A stretch of 18,769 nucleotides of DNA, taken from the NCBI GenBank assembly GCA_020049615.1, contig JAIFKN010000241.1, positions 1 to 18,769 of the forward strand, read 5' to 3'. Within the stretch, counting starts at the first letter, position 1; the number at the start of each line of letters is the position of its first letter. Below, one piece after another: positions 7,066 to 13,319 of the stretch. Source of the DNA: a bacterium (GTDB lineage: Bacteria; Planctomycetota; UBA11346). The notes below the pieces were generated by a model. It saw nothing but the letters and a program-made list of their open reading frames with translations. It ran no database searches and was not told the DNA's origin. The translations under genes were made by a program, and so were the position numbers.

Positions 7066-8213
7066 CAGTCGGCCATGCCCAGGGCGCGCACCGGCTGGAC
7101 ACGCATCGCGCTCCAGGCGGGGATCAGTGTGGCCATGAGACCGGCCCCGCCGATGGCCAGGCCGCCGGCCAGCCATTCGTACAGGCCGGGTTCCAGGGTC
7201 ATCTGGAAGCCGCAGGTGCTGATGCCCTGCAGCCAGCCCAGGCGGATGGACAGCTCGACCAGCAGGCAGCCGAGGATGGCGCCGGCCGAGGCGATGGCGA
7301 CCCCTTCGCCGAGGACCAGGCCGAGGAGGTGCCGTGGTCGGAATCCGAGCGTGCGCATGATGCCGAACTCCCGGCTGCGTTCGCGTGTGCTGATCGCCAT
7401 CGCGTTGCCCACCCCGATCAGCATCACCGCCAGCAGCGTGGCGACGACGACCTTGCCGATCTGGACCAGGTCGGCGAGCTGGGCGACGGCCGCGGCATGG
7501 GCGGCGTGCTCGGGCCGGGTCTGCGTCTCGACGGTCAGCGGCAGCGCGTCGATGGCGCGTGACAGCTCGTTCGCATCGGCGCCGGGCAGTGGCCGGACCA
7601 GGGCGTGGTGGCTCTCGCCCTGCGCCTCGTCGGCCTGCTGGAGGTAGTCGCGGCCGACGTAGATGACGAAGTCCTCGCCCGGATTGGCGGTGGCGAAGGT
7701 GCCGTGGATGGTGAAGGAGACGCCCAGCGTCGGCAGTTCGACCTGCTCACCGACCGTCCAGCGTGAACGCTTGAGCTGGCGCTCGCCGACCAGGGCGCCG
7801 GCCTGGTCGCCAGCGAAGGCCCGCCACTGCGCCGGATCGACATCGAGGCGGCGGAAGCGCGTCAGGCGCTCCTTGTCGATGCCATGGATCACCACCACGT
7901 CGGTGGTCGAACTGCAGGACGTCATCTTCAACCGGACGGGCATGACCTCCGCAACCTGCGGAAGGGCCCCGATGCGCTCGCTGTCGCTATCGGGGAGGCT
8001 GCTGCTGGTCGGTCAGAAGCGGTCGCGTTCCCCGACCTGCAGCACGACCTCGTCGCCGGCCTGGCGCGAGGCGCGGTCCATCGCGGCCTGCGCGGTCAGG
8101 AAGAACACCACCACGGCGGCGCCGATGGTGCAGCCGATAAGGGTGGTAGCGCTGCGGGCGCGGGCGCGCACCACGCTGCGTAGGATCATGCGGAGGGTCG
8201 AGGATGGATTCAT
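7065..8213 (-). CDS. ABC transporter permease, FtsX/MacB-type, with in-frame TGA at codon 67 (candidate selenoprotein)
   Basis: The ATG is at 8213-8211 and the final TGA at 7067-7065. The same frame runs throughout, 382 residues if the internal TGA (8015-8013) is read as an amino acid. N-terminal part: TM1 at about residues 23-40 (TTLIGCTIGAAVVVFFL), ending GERDRF before the TGA. After the TGA come PTSSSLP and SERIGALPQVAEVMPVRLK, a second Cys at residue 100 (TSC), the DVVVIHGI strand, and three C-terminal helices with the coupling segment EFGIMRTLGFRPRHLLGL. This is a complete permease in layout and length, matching its 383-residue partner. The TGA sits where I recall relatives having Cys (RFCP followed by TS-x-LP). 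Readings are Sec insertion, readthrough, a nonsense mutation, or a sequence error. If the TGA terminates, a 66-residue fragment and a restart at ATG 7943 would result. The start overlaps the ATPase stop (ATGA). Confidence 0.8.
7967..7995 (-). promoter_or_regulatory. SECIS-like hairpin downstream of the in-frame TGA
   Basis: On the minus-strand transcript, CCCCGAT then a bulged A then GCG (7995-7985) pairs with CGCATCGGGG (7976-7967), giving 10 base pairs around an 8-base loop. The stem occupies bases 18-46 after the TGA and the apical loop starts at base 29. This fits the spacing known for bacterial SECIS elements, which lie inside the coding sequence just after UGA. The match to loop consensus is only partial: a G near the 5' side of the loop is present only if the innermost pairs are open. 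GC-rich coding DNA forms hairpins by chance, so this is suggestive. Confidence 0.4.
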
Positions 8214-8926
8214 GCGGAGGCCTCCATGGCGGCTACCAGTTTGCCCTTCTCCAGCCGCAGCCGCCGGGTGGCGTGCGCTGCGGCCGTCGGATCGTGCGTC
8301 ACCAGCACAACAGTCTTGCCGTGCTCATCGACCAGGCGGCGCAGCAGGTGCATGACCTCCTGCTCGCTGATCGCGTCGAGGTTGCCGGTCGGCTCGTCGC
8401 ACAGCAGCAGGCGGGCGTCGGTGACCAGCGCGCGGGCGACGGCGACGCGCTGCTGCTGGCCGCCGGACAGCTGTGCCGGGGTGTGGTGCATGCGGTCGCT
8501 GAGTCCCACCAGTTCCAGCGCTGCGGCGACGTGCTCGCGCCGCTCGCGCGTCGACAGCGGCAGGAGCAGCAACGGCAGTTCGACGTTCTCGGCCGCGGTC
8601 AGGGTGGGGATGAGGTTGTAGAACTGGAAGATGTAGCCGATGGTGCGGGTGCGCCAGGCGTCGCGTTCGCCGGCGCGCATCGCCTGCACGTCGCGGCCGT
8701 CGACGACGCAGGTGCCGGCGGTCGGCTCGTCGATGCCGGCGGCGATGTTCAGCAGGGTGCTCTTGCCCGAGCCGCTCGGCCCCATCAGGGCGAGGAAGTC
8801 GCCGGGCGGGACGTCGAGCGAGACGTCATCGAGCGCGTTGACCACCTGGCCGCCGCGTTCGTAGCGCTTGCTCAGGCCACGGGCCGAGAGCATGGGAGTG
8901 GCGACATCAACCATTGGGATATCCAT
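8210..8926 (-). CDS. ABC transporter ATP-binding protein, MacB/LolD family
   Basis: The product is 238 residues from ATG 8926-8924 ([12 protein letters not shown]). In-frame ATGs at 8914 and 8893 are alternatives, and none has a strong ribosome binding site. All nucleotide-binding motifs are present: Walker [10 protein letters not shown] (residues 49-57), Q-loop Q101, signature [15 protein letters not shown] (153-167), Walker [13 protein letters not shown] (173-184) and the H-loop THD (H211). The [25 protein letters not shown] stretch is typical of the MacB/LolD/FtsE subgroup, which powers mechanotransmission permeases rather than import. The frame stays open upstream to 8971, but that extension lies inside the inverted repeat and is rejected. 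The stop overlaps the first permease start (ATGA), indicating coupled translation. It supplies ATP hydrolysis at the cytoplasmic face for the two adjacent permeases. Confidence 0.93.
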   Translation of the reverse strand: MDIPMVDVATPMLSARGLSKRYERGGQVVNALDDVSLDVPPGDFLALMGPSGSGKSTLLNIAAGIDEPTAGTCVVDGRDVQAMRAGERDAWRTRTIGYIFQFYNLIPTLTAAENVELPLLLLPLSTRERREHVAAALELVGLSDRMHHTPAQLSGGQQQRVAVARALVTDARLLLCDEPTGNLDAISEQEVMHLLRRLVDEHGKTVVLVTHDPTAAAHATRRLRLEKGKLVAAMEASA

Positions 8927-8938
8927 CGAACCCGACCT

Positions 8939-9050
8939 GCCACAGAGGCACGGAGATCCACGGAGGGCCACAGAGGGGGCGGTTGGGCTGCGCCACAGAT
9001 ATCAGGATGCCTGCTCCGTGGCCCTCTGTGGATCTCTGTGCCTCCGTGGC
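8939..9050. repeat. Long imperfect inverted repeat, copy A of a dispersed hairpin family
   Basis: The left arm (8939-8975) and right arm (9014-9050) are 37 bases each and match in inverted orientation at 33 positions. All four differences are A/G swaps, giving two G-U and two A-C oppositions in either transcript. The arms are themselves built of iterated CACRGAG-like units (GCCACAGAGGCACGGAG begins the left arm). The loop is 38 bases. It fills most of the gap between the fusion-protein stop (9068) and the ATPase start (8926). A related copy lies at 11412-11501. Confidence 0.85.
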
Positions 9051-9067
9051 AAGAAACGCATGCAGTC

Positions 9068-10213
9068 TCAAGGGGCCTCCGTTACGCGGCTGCCCGCGGC
9101 GACATCGTCGAGCACCACGCGCTCGCCGCTGCTCAGGCCTTCGGCCACGGCCAGCCACGGGCCGATTTCGGCTCCGGCGGTGAAGCGCACCGGCACCGCC
9201 ATACCGCCGCGCTCGACCAGGACGAAGGCGCCGTCGGCGTCGCGGCGCACCGCCGCGCGCGGCACCAGGGGCTTTTCGCCCCCGGCGCTGGCGTCGGGCA
9301 GGAAGCCGACCGTGCAGGTCATCTCGGGGAACAGCAGCTCGTCCGGGGCCTCCAGGGCGATGCGCACGGTGAGTGTGTTCTTGGCCTGGTCGGCGAGCGG
9401 CTCGACGCGCAGGATCTTGCCGCGGTAGGTGCGGTCGGGCGCCGCGTCGGTGCGCACCTCGACCGGTCCACCGACGCGGATCGAGCGGATCTGCCGCTGC
9501 GGTACGTCGACGCGCGCCTGCAGCCGCGTCGGGTCGTAGAGCTCGGCGACGGTCCGGCCGCTATCCGGTGCGATGGTGTCGCCGACCCGGTGCCACAGCT
9601 TCAGCACTCGCCAGGGTCGGTCCGCCGGTGGCGCGGTGATGCTGGTGAAGGACAGACGCAGCTCGGCCAGGGCATGCGCGGCGTGCGCTTCGGCCAGGGC
9701 GGCACGGGCCATGTCGACCTCGGCGGCGGAGCGCTCGCGCTGGTCGCGCGAGGCCAGTTCCTTCAGTTCGGCAATGCGTCCGGCGTTGGCTTCGGCGAAG
9801 CGCAGGGCGGCCTCGGCGTGGGCGACGCGGGCCTTGGCCTCGGCCGCCTGCTTGGCCAGGTCGAGTTCGTACAGCGTGGCGATCTCGGAGCCCGGCGCGA
9901 CCTCGTCGCCTTCCTTGACCAGGATGGCGGTGATCCGTTCGGCGACCTGGGCCGGCACGGCGACCGGCTGCTCAGGCCGTGCCGCCTCGATCCAGCCACC
10001 AGCGACCAGGGCGGCCCCGGTGGCTGCCCCGGGCGGGCGCACCGCGGCGGTGGTCACGGGCAGCGGCGGGGCGGCGGTGGCGCGGGCGAAGGCCCAGTGG
10101 CCGGCTGCGCCGATGGCGAGGCCGGCGAGGCCGATGGCGATGACGGCCCAGGCCCCGGCGCCCTCGTCGGCGGCAGAACGGATGCGCAGGCGTGCAAGGT
10201 CGGGCTGGGTCAT
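9068..10213 (-). CDS. Membrane fusion (periplasmic adaptor) protein, HlyD/MacA-like
   Basis: The product is 381 residues starting at ATG 10213-10211. A basic cytoplasmic N-terminus precedes one transmembrane helix (AWAVIAIGLAGLAIGAAGHW, about residues 21-41). Next comes the first half of a biotinyl-lipoyl-like domain (VPAQVAERITAILVKEGDEV). A helical hairpin rich in Ala, Glu and Arg (about residues 118-190) and the second half of the lipoyl-like domain (FTSITAPPADRPW) follow. The beta-barrel region includes VGGPVEVRTD and YRGKILRVEPLAD, and the protein ends in a membrane-proximal domain (ERVVLDDVAAGSRVTEAP). This is the standard layout of adaptors that link MacB-type permeases to an outer-membrane channel; no TolC-like gene is visible here. 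The start overlaps the deaminase stop (ATGA). The ATPase gene begins downstream of a long inverted repeat. Confidence 0.88.
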   Translation of the reverse strand: MTQPDLARLRIRSAADEGAGAWAVIAIGLAGLAIGAAGHWAFARATAAPPLPVTTAAVRPPGAATGAALVAGGWIEAARPEQPVAVPAQVAERITAILVKEGDEVAPGSEIATLYELDLAKQAAEAKARVAHAEAALRFAEANAGRIAELKELASRDQRERSAAEVDMARAALAEAHAAHALAELRLSFTSITAPPADRPWRVLKLWHRVGDTIAPDSGRTVAELYDPTRLQARVDVPQRQIRSIRVGGPVEVRTDAAPDRTYRGKILRVEPLADQAKNTLTVRIALEAPDELLFPEMTCTVGFLPDASAGGEKPLVPRAAVRRDADGAFVLVERGGMAVPVRFTAGAEIGPWLAVAEGLSSGERVVLDDVAAGSRVTEAP

Positions 10214-11394
10214 GGGCTGTGGCCAGCTTCAGCGTCCAGGCCAGCCGCGCCAGCGGCATACACACGCTCTTCGACCAGCGTCGTGCCGAGGATGCCTGGA
10301 TCGTCGCTGCCGACGACCCAGGAAACGTCGACAGCCCGCAGCCGAGCGATGCCGTGGGCCGACACCGGCGCTCCGCTGACCACGCAGTTGGAGGTCGGAC
10401 AGACCTCGATCGTGCGGCCAGCCTGGCGGATGCGCTCCAGCACCGCGTCCTGGCAGGCGCGCAGCAGGCCGGGGTCGGTCGGTTCGGCGGCAAGCTGGGA
10501 GGCGGGATCGCGGGCGGAGAGGTCGGCCAGTCCGCGGTCGATCGCATCGGCGTCGAGGCCGAGGTCCTCGGCCTGCCACTGGAGCCAGGCGAGGCGCGCG
10601 CGCCGCTCGTCGACCCGCTCCCACGCCGGGGTCGCCGGCCAGGCTGCCGGGTCGAGGCGCACGGCCAGGGCGTGGCCGAGGCGGTCGGCACCCAGCGCCA
10701 CCGCATCCCACACCCGTCGCACGGCGGTCAGGGGCTGGACCGCGCGCAACTGCTCGCCGACGTGGACGAGGAAGGCTGGACGGCGTGGGCAGGCGGCGAT
10801 GGCGGCAGCCAGCACGGCATGATCCGCAGGTTCATCCTCGATGCCGCACAGGTCGATGCCGGTGATGCAGGGATGCCGGGAGATCGCGGCTGCGACCAGC
10901 GGCCAGTGGCGCAGGGGAGCGGAGCGCGGCAGAGACAGGGCGAGGTGCAGCCCGTGGCGGCCCGTCGCTGTGGCGAGGTGGTCGAGGGCCGCCTCGGCCC
11001 AGGCGTCCGACGCCGTGCCGGGCAGCAGCACGCGCACCTCCGCCGGCCCACGGGCGGCGACGAGGGCGCAGACGCGGTCGATCTCCTCGGCGGTCTCGCG
11101 GCTCCAGCGGTCGTGGCCGCCGCTGGCCCAGCGGCAGCAGGCGATGACCAGGTCGTAACGCGCCTGGAAGGCGGCGAAGCCCGATGGGCCGGCGGCCAGC
11201 GCCTCGGCAAGCTCGCAGTCGACGTCGTTTTCGCCGGCCGCGTGCCGGCGGGCGAGGGCGGCGAAGTCCGGCGGGGTCAGTCCGGCTTCGCGCCAGCGCC
11301 CCGCCAGCCAGCCCCAGTCGACGGCATGCCCCTGGGCCAGGTCCAGCACCTGTCCCGGGCTCAACGCGCCGTACAGGTGCAGGTGCCGATCCAT
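10210..11394 (-). CDS. Adenosine deaminase-like amidohydrolase with an internal insertion
   Basis: The product is 394 residues from ATG 11394-11392 (MDRHLHLYGALS). The zinc site and catalytic residues of the adenosine/adenine/AMP deaminase family are present: HLH at residues 4-6, H211 and E214 in HVGEQ, H241 in LGHA, EVCPTSN at 330-336, and the D364-D365 pair in SDDPGI. Hydrolytic deamination of a purine or related 6-amino heterocycle in the cytoplasm is therefore likely. Two oddities are visible. Tyr8 replaces the acidic residue usual in HLHLDG/HLHLEG. About 88 residues separate LGH from EVCPTSN, far more than the short spacing I expect, so there is a roughly 60-residue insertion. The frame is open upstream to 11508, but that part is the inverted repeat. 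The stop overlaps the fusion-protein start. Substrate uncertain. Confidence 0.8.
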   Translation of the reverse strand: MDRHLHLYGALSPGQVLDLAQGHAVDWGWLAGRWREAGLTPPDFAALARRHAAGENDVDCELAEALAAGPSGFAAFQARYDLVIACCRWASGGHDRWSRETAEEIDRVCALVAARGPAEVRVLLPGTASDAWAEAALDHLATATGRHGLHLALSLPRSAPLRHWPLVAAAISRHPCITGIDLCGIEDEPADHAVLAAAIAACPRRPAFLVHVGEQLRAVQPLTAVRRVWDAVALGADRLGHALAVRLDPAAWPATPAWERVDERRARLAWLQWQAEDLGLDADAIDRGLADLSARDPASQLAAEPTDPGLLRACQDAVLERIRQAGRTIEVCPTSNCVVSGAPVSAHGIARLRAVDVSWVVGSDDPGILGTTLVEERVYAAGAAGLDAEAGHSP

Positions 11395-11411
11395 CCGGTT
11401 GTCCACCTCGA

Positions 11412-11501
11412 TCACAGGAGGCACAGAGGCACGGAGGCTCGCAGGAGGCGGATGGCGGGAATCCACCTCTTCGAGCCTCTGTGCCTCTGTGCCTCCTGTG
11501 A
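11412..11501. repeat. Long near-perfect inverted repeat, copy B of the hairpin family
   Basis: The left arm (11412-11441) and right arm (11472-11501) match in inverted orientation at 29 of 30 positions, with a 30-base loop. The left arm starts TCACAGGAGGCACAGAGGCA and, like copy A, consists of iterated CACAGAGG-type units. It shares the GGCACRGAGGCACGGAG theme with copy A. It lies between the metallophosphoesterase stop (11522) and the deaminase start (11394), only about 18 bases before that ATG, so an RNA hairpin here would sit next to its ribosome binding site. Confidence 0.85.
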
Positions 11502-11521
11502 AAGGCATGTCGATTGACGCA

Positions 11522-12233
11522 TCAGAAGTCGCAGATCTTGAGCGGCTCGAATCCGATCAGGTCGCAGGAGGCGCAGCGGTACTGCACTCCGCCGATCTCG
11601 CCTTCGACGCGGTGGCCGTGCAGGTGGCCGTAGACGCACCACGAGGCCCGGGCGGCGGTGATCAGCGGGGTGAAGCGGCTGCTGCGCTTGCCGGAGGCGA
11701 CCGGTGGGTAGTGGAATACGCAGATGCGCAGGGCGGCAGGCGTACCGGACTCGACGTCAAGACGGTCGAGTTCGGCGATCGACAGCTTCAACTCGTGCTC
11801 CTCGTTGGCCAGCCAGGCCTCGATGTCGGCATCGCTGCGCTTGTCGCCATAGCGCGTCAGGGGGGCGAAGTCGCCGCCGCGGGCACCGAAGAATCCGACC
11901 GGGCCGATGCGGGCGGCACTTTTCTTGATCGCCAGGATGCGCGGCGGCAGCAGGGCGCCCATCGCCTTCTTCGTCCCCGCCCACCAGTAGTCGTGGTTGC
12001 CCTTGGCGATGACCTTCCAGCCCGGCCGGGCGGCGACCCAGTCGAGATCCGGTTTGGCCTCGGCCGGCCGCATGGCCCAGCTCAGGTCGCCGGGCGACAG
12101 CACGATGTCCTCCGGCCCGACCAGGCGGTCCCAGGCCTCGGCCATGCGCTCGTGGTGCTTCTCCCAGTGGCCGCCGAAGACGTCCATCGGCTTGGCGCCG
12201 ATGGAGGTCGGACAAGGCCCAGATCACCGGCAT
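11522..12233 (-). pseudogene. Calcineurin-like metallophosphoesterase, frameshifted near its N-terminus
   Basis: The intact part (ATG 12187 to TGA 11522, 221 residues) begins MDVFGGHWEKHHERM and contains LSPGDLSWAM, KGNHDYWW, FHYPP and YGHLHGH, the metal-binding motifs of a small COG1768-like phosphohydrolase. The family's first motif, D-x-H, is missing from that frame. It is found just upstream in another frame: ATG 12233 gives MPVIWALSDLH, followed by shadow sequence. The two frames differ by one base mod 3. Joining them as SDLH-LS-IGAKPMDVFGG would need about 8 extra bases around 12200, and the repeated CTCCA/TCCA motif there could explain a slippage deletion. So this is either a recently broken gene or an indel in the sequence. 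A protein starting at 12187 would lack two metal ligands. It heads the minus-strand series. Its substrate is unknown. Confidence 0.72.
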
Positions 12234-12248
12234 GCCGCAGGGTCGCAG

Positions 12249-12288
12249 GCAACCCCGTCGGGTCAAAGGCGATGATGCCGGGGTTTGC
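12249..12288. promoter_or_regulatory. Inverted repeat in the divergent intergenic region
   Basis: GCAACCCCG (12249-12257) is complementary to CGGGGTTTGC (12279-12288) apart from one extra T, with 21 bases between the arms. It lies in the 126-base gap between the divergent metallophosphoesterase (ATG 12233) and ROK kinase (ATG 12360), where an operator or leader hairpin could sit. I see no convincing promoter pair in this gap. A TTGACA at 12326-12331 has no matching -10 at usable distance from the ROK start. Confidence 0.3.
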
Positions 12289-12359
12289 GGATGGTGTTAA
12301 GGTCAGGTGAACCCGGGCGGCCCATTTGACATCCGATCCCGTCCCCACCATCGCCGGCC

Positions 12360-13319
12360 ATGCCCGCCAAGATCCCCGAATACCGCCTGGGCGTCGACCT
12401 CGGCGGGACCAAGATCCATGTCATCGTACTCGATCGCAAGGGGCGCATCGTCGGTTCGGCCCGTACCGCGACCAAGGGTGAACGTGGCTATGCGGCGGTG
12501 GTCGAACGCATCGCCAGGACCGCCCTGGAGGCGCTGGACGACGCAGACGTGAAGCGCAAGTCGGTCAAGGTCTGCGGCATTGGCGCTCCCGGTCCGGTGG
12601 ACGCCGAGCGTGGGATCATGCACATGGCCCCGAACCTGGGCTGGCTCGACAAGCCGCTCGCCCGCGACCTGGGCAAGGCCCTGGCGATGCGGGTCGTGCT
12701 CGGCAACGACGTCAACTGCGGAGCCCTCGGCGAAGTCGCGTACGGTGCAGCCATCGATTCGCGCAGCGCCGTGGCCGCGTTTGTCGGCACCGGACTGGGC
12801 GGTGCGGTGGTGATCGGCGGAGAGGTGGTCAATGGCGCCCACGGCTACGGCGGCGAGATCGGCCACATCCCGGCCCCGTTTGGCGATGCGCTGTGCGGCT
12901 GCGGCCGGCGTGGCTGCCTGGAGACGGTGGCCAGCAAGACCGGCCTCCTGCGGCTGATCAGCGACGCGGTGGCGCAGGGCCGCAAGGCTCAACTCGACAC
13001 CACCGGCACGGTCAAGTCCAGCGCCATCGCCGAGGCGCTCGAGTCCGGCTGCCCGGTCACCAAGGCCGCTATCGACCGCATGGTCGAAGCGCTGTCCTGG
13101 GGCCTGTGCGCGATCGGCAACGTCGTCGACCCCGAGGTGTTCATCCTCGGTGGCGGGCTGGCTGAGACGCTTGGCAAGCCGCTGCTGCCGAGGCTCGCGG
13201 GGATGATGGCTGAGACCTCGGTGCTGTACCGCCGCCAGCGCCCCAAGCTGGTCATGGCGAAGCTCGGTGATGATGCGGTCGCGGTCGGGGCCGCGGTGGC
13301 AGCGGGACGGTCGGCGTGA
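12360..13319 (+). CDS. ROK-family sugar kinase (glucokinase-like)
   Basis: The product is 319 residues from ATG 12360. The N-terminal phosphate-binding GVDLGGTKI (residues 10-18), the CGIGAPGPVD strand, catalytic Asp117 in GNDVNCGALGE, the FVGTGLGGAVV loop and the GGEIGHIP segment define the ROK family. The zinc-binding cluster CGCGRRGC (Cys179, 181, 186, with the upstream His of GEIGHI) is complete, which marks an active kinase. There is no DNA-binding domain, so it is not a ROK repressor. Glucose or another hexose is the probable substrate, with ATP the default donor. Its stop overlaps the exopolyphosphatase GTG (GTGA, 13316-13319) in a polyphosphate operon, so polyphosphate as phosphoryl donor is worth considering. 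However, the polyphosphate glucokinases I recall lack this Cys cluster. No clear ribosome binding site precedes the ATG. Confidence 0.9.
   Translation: MPAKIPEYRLGVDLGGTKIHVIVLDRKGRIVGSARTATKGERGYAAVVERIARTALEALDDADVKRKSVKVCGIGAPGPVDAERGIMHMAPNLGWLDKPLARDLGKALAMRVVLGNDVNCGALGEVAYGAAIDSRSAVAAFVGTGLGGAVVIGGEVVNGAHGYGGEIGHIPAPFGDALCGCGRRGCLETVASKTGLLRLISDAVAQGRKAQLDTTGTVKSSAIAEALESGCPVTKAAIDRMVEALSWGLCAIGNVVDPEVFILGGGLAETLGKPLLPRLAGMMAETSVLYRRQRPKLVMAKLGDDAVAVGAAVAAGRSA

Noticed and set aside
7065..7943. Independent permease gene starting at ATG 7943
   Set aside because: It would lack TM1, has no good ribosome binding site, and the 23 codons between the TGA and this ATG are clearly permease-like in the same frame.
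8013..8015. TGA read as a sense codon throughout the genome (alternative code)
   Set aside because: TGA terminates most intact genes here, several in ATGA overlaps, so a genome-wide reassignment is not supported.
8204..10822. 872-codon open frame on the plus strand
   Set aside because: It is antisense to the deaminase, adaptor and ATPase genes, which have clear family motifs. Long antisense frames are expected at this GC content.
8939..11501. CRISPR array or transposon ends for the CACAGAGG repeats
   Set aside because: There are no regularly spaced direct repeats with unique spacers, no transposase between them, and the intervening genes form a normal coupled operon.
11395..11508. N-terminal extension of the deaminase through the inverted repeat
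   Set aside because: The extra residues are encoded by the repeat arms and have no family similarity. ATG 11394 gives the expected short lead before HLHLYG.
12326..12331. TTGACA as a -35 element for the ROK operon
   Set aside because: The position 17 bases downstream has no AT-rich -10 and would be almost at the ATG (12360).
12360..13319. Naming the ROK kinase a polyphosphate glucokinase
   Set aside because: Only gene context supports it. The complete zinc Cys cluster fits ordinary ATP-dependent ROK kinases, so it is kept as a hypothesis only.
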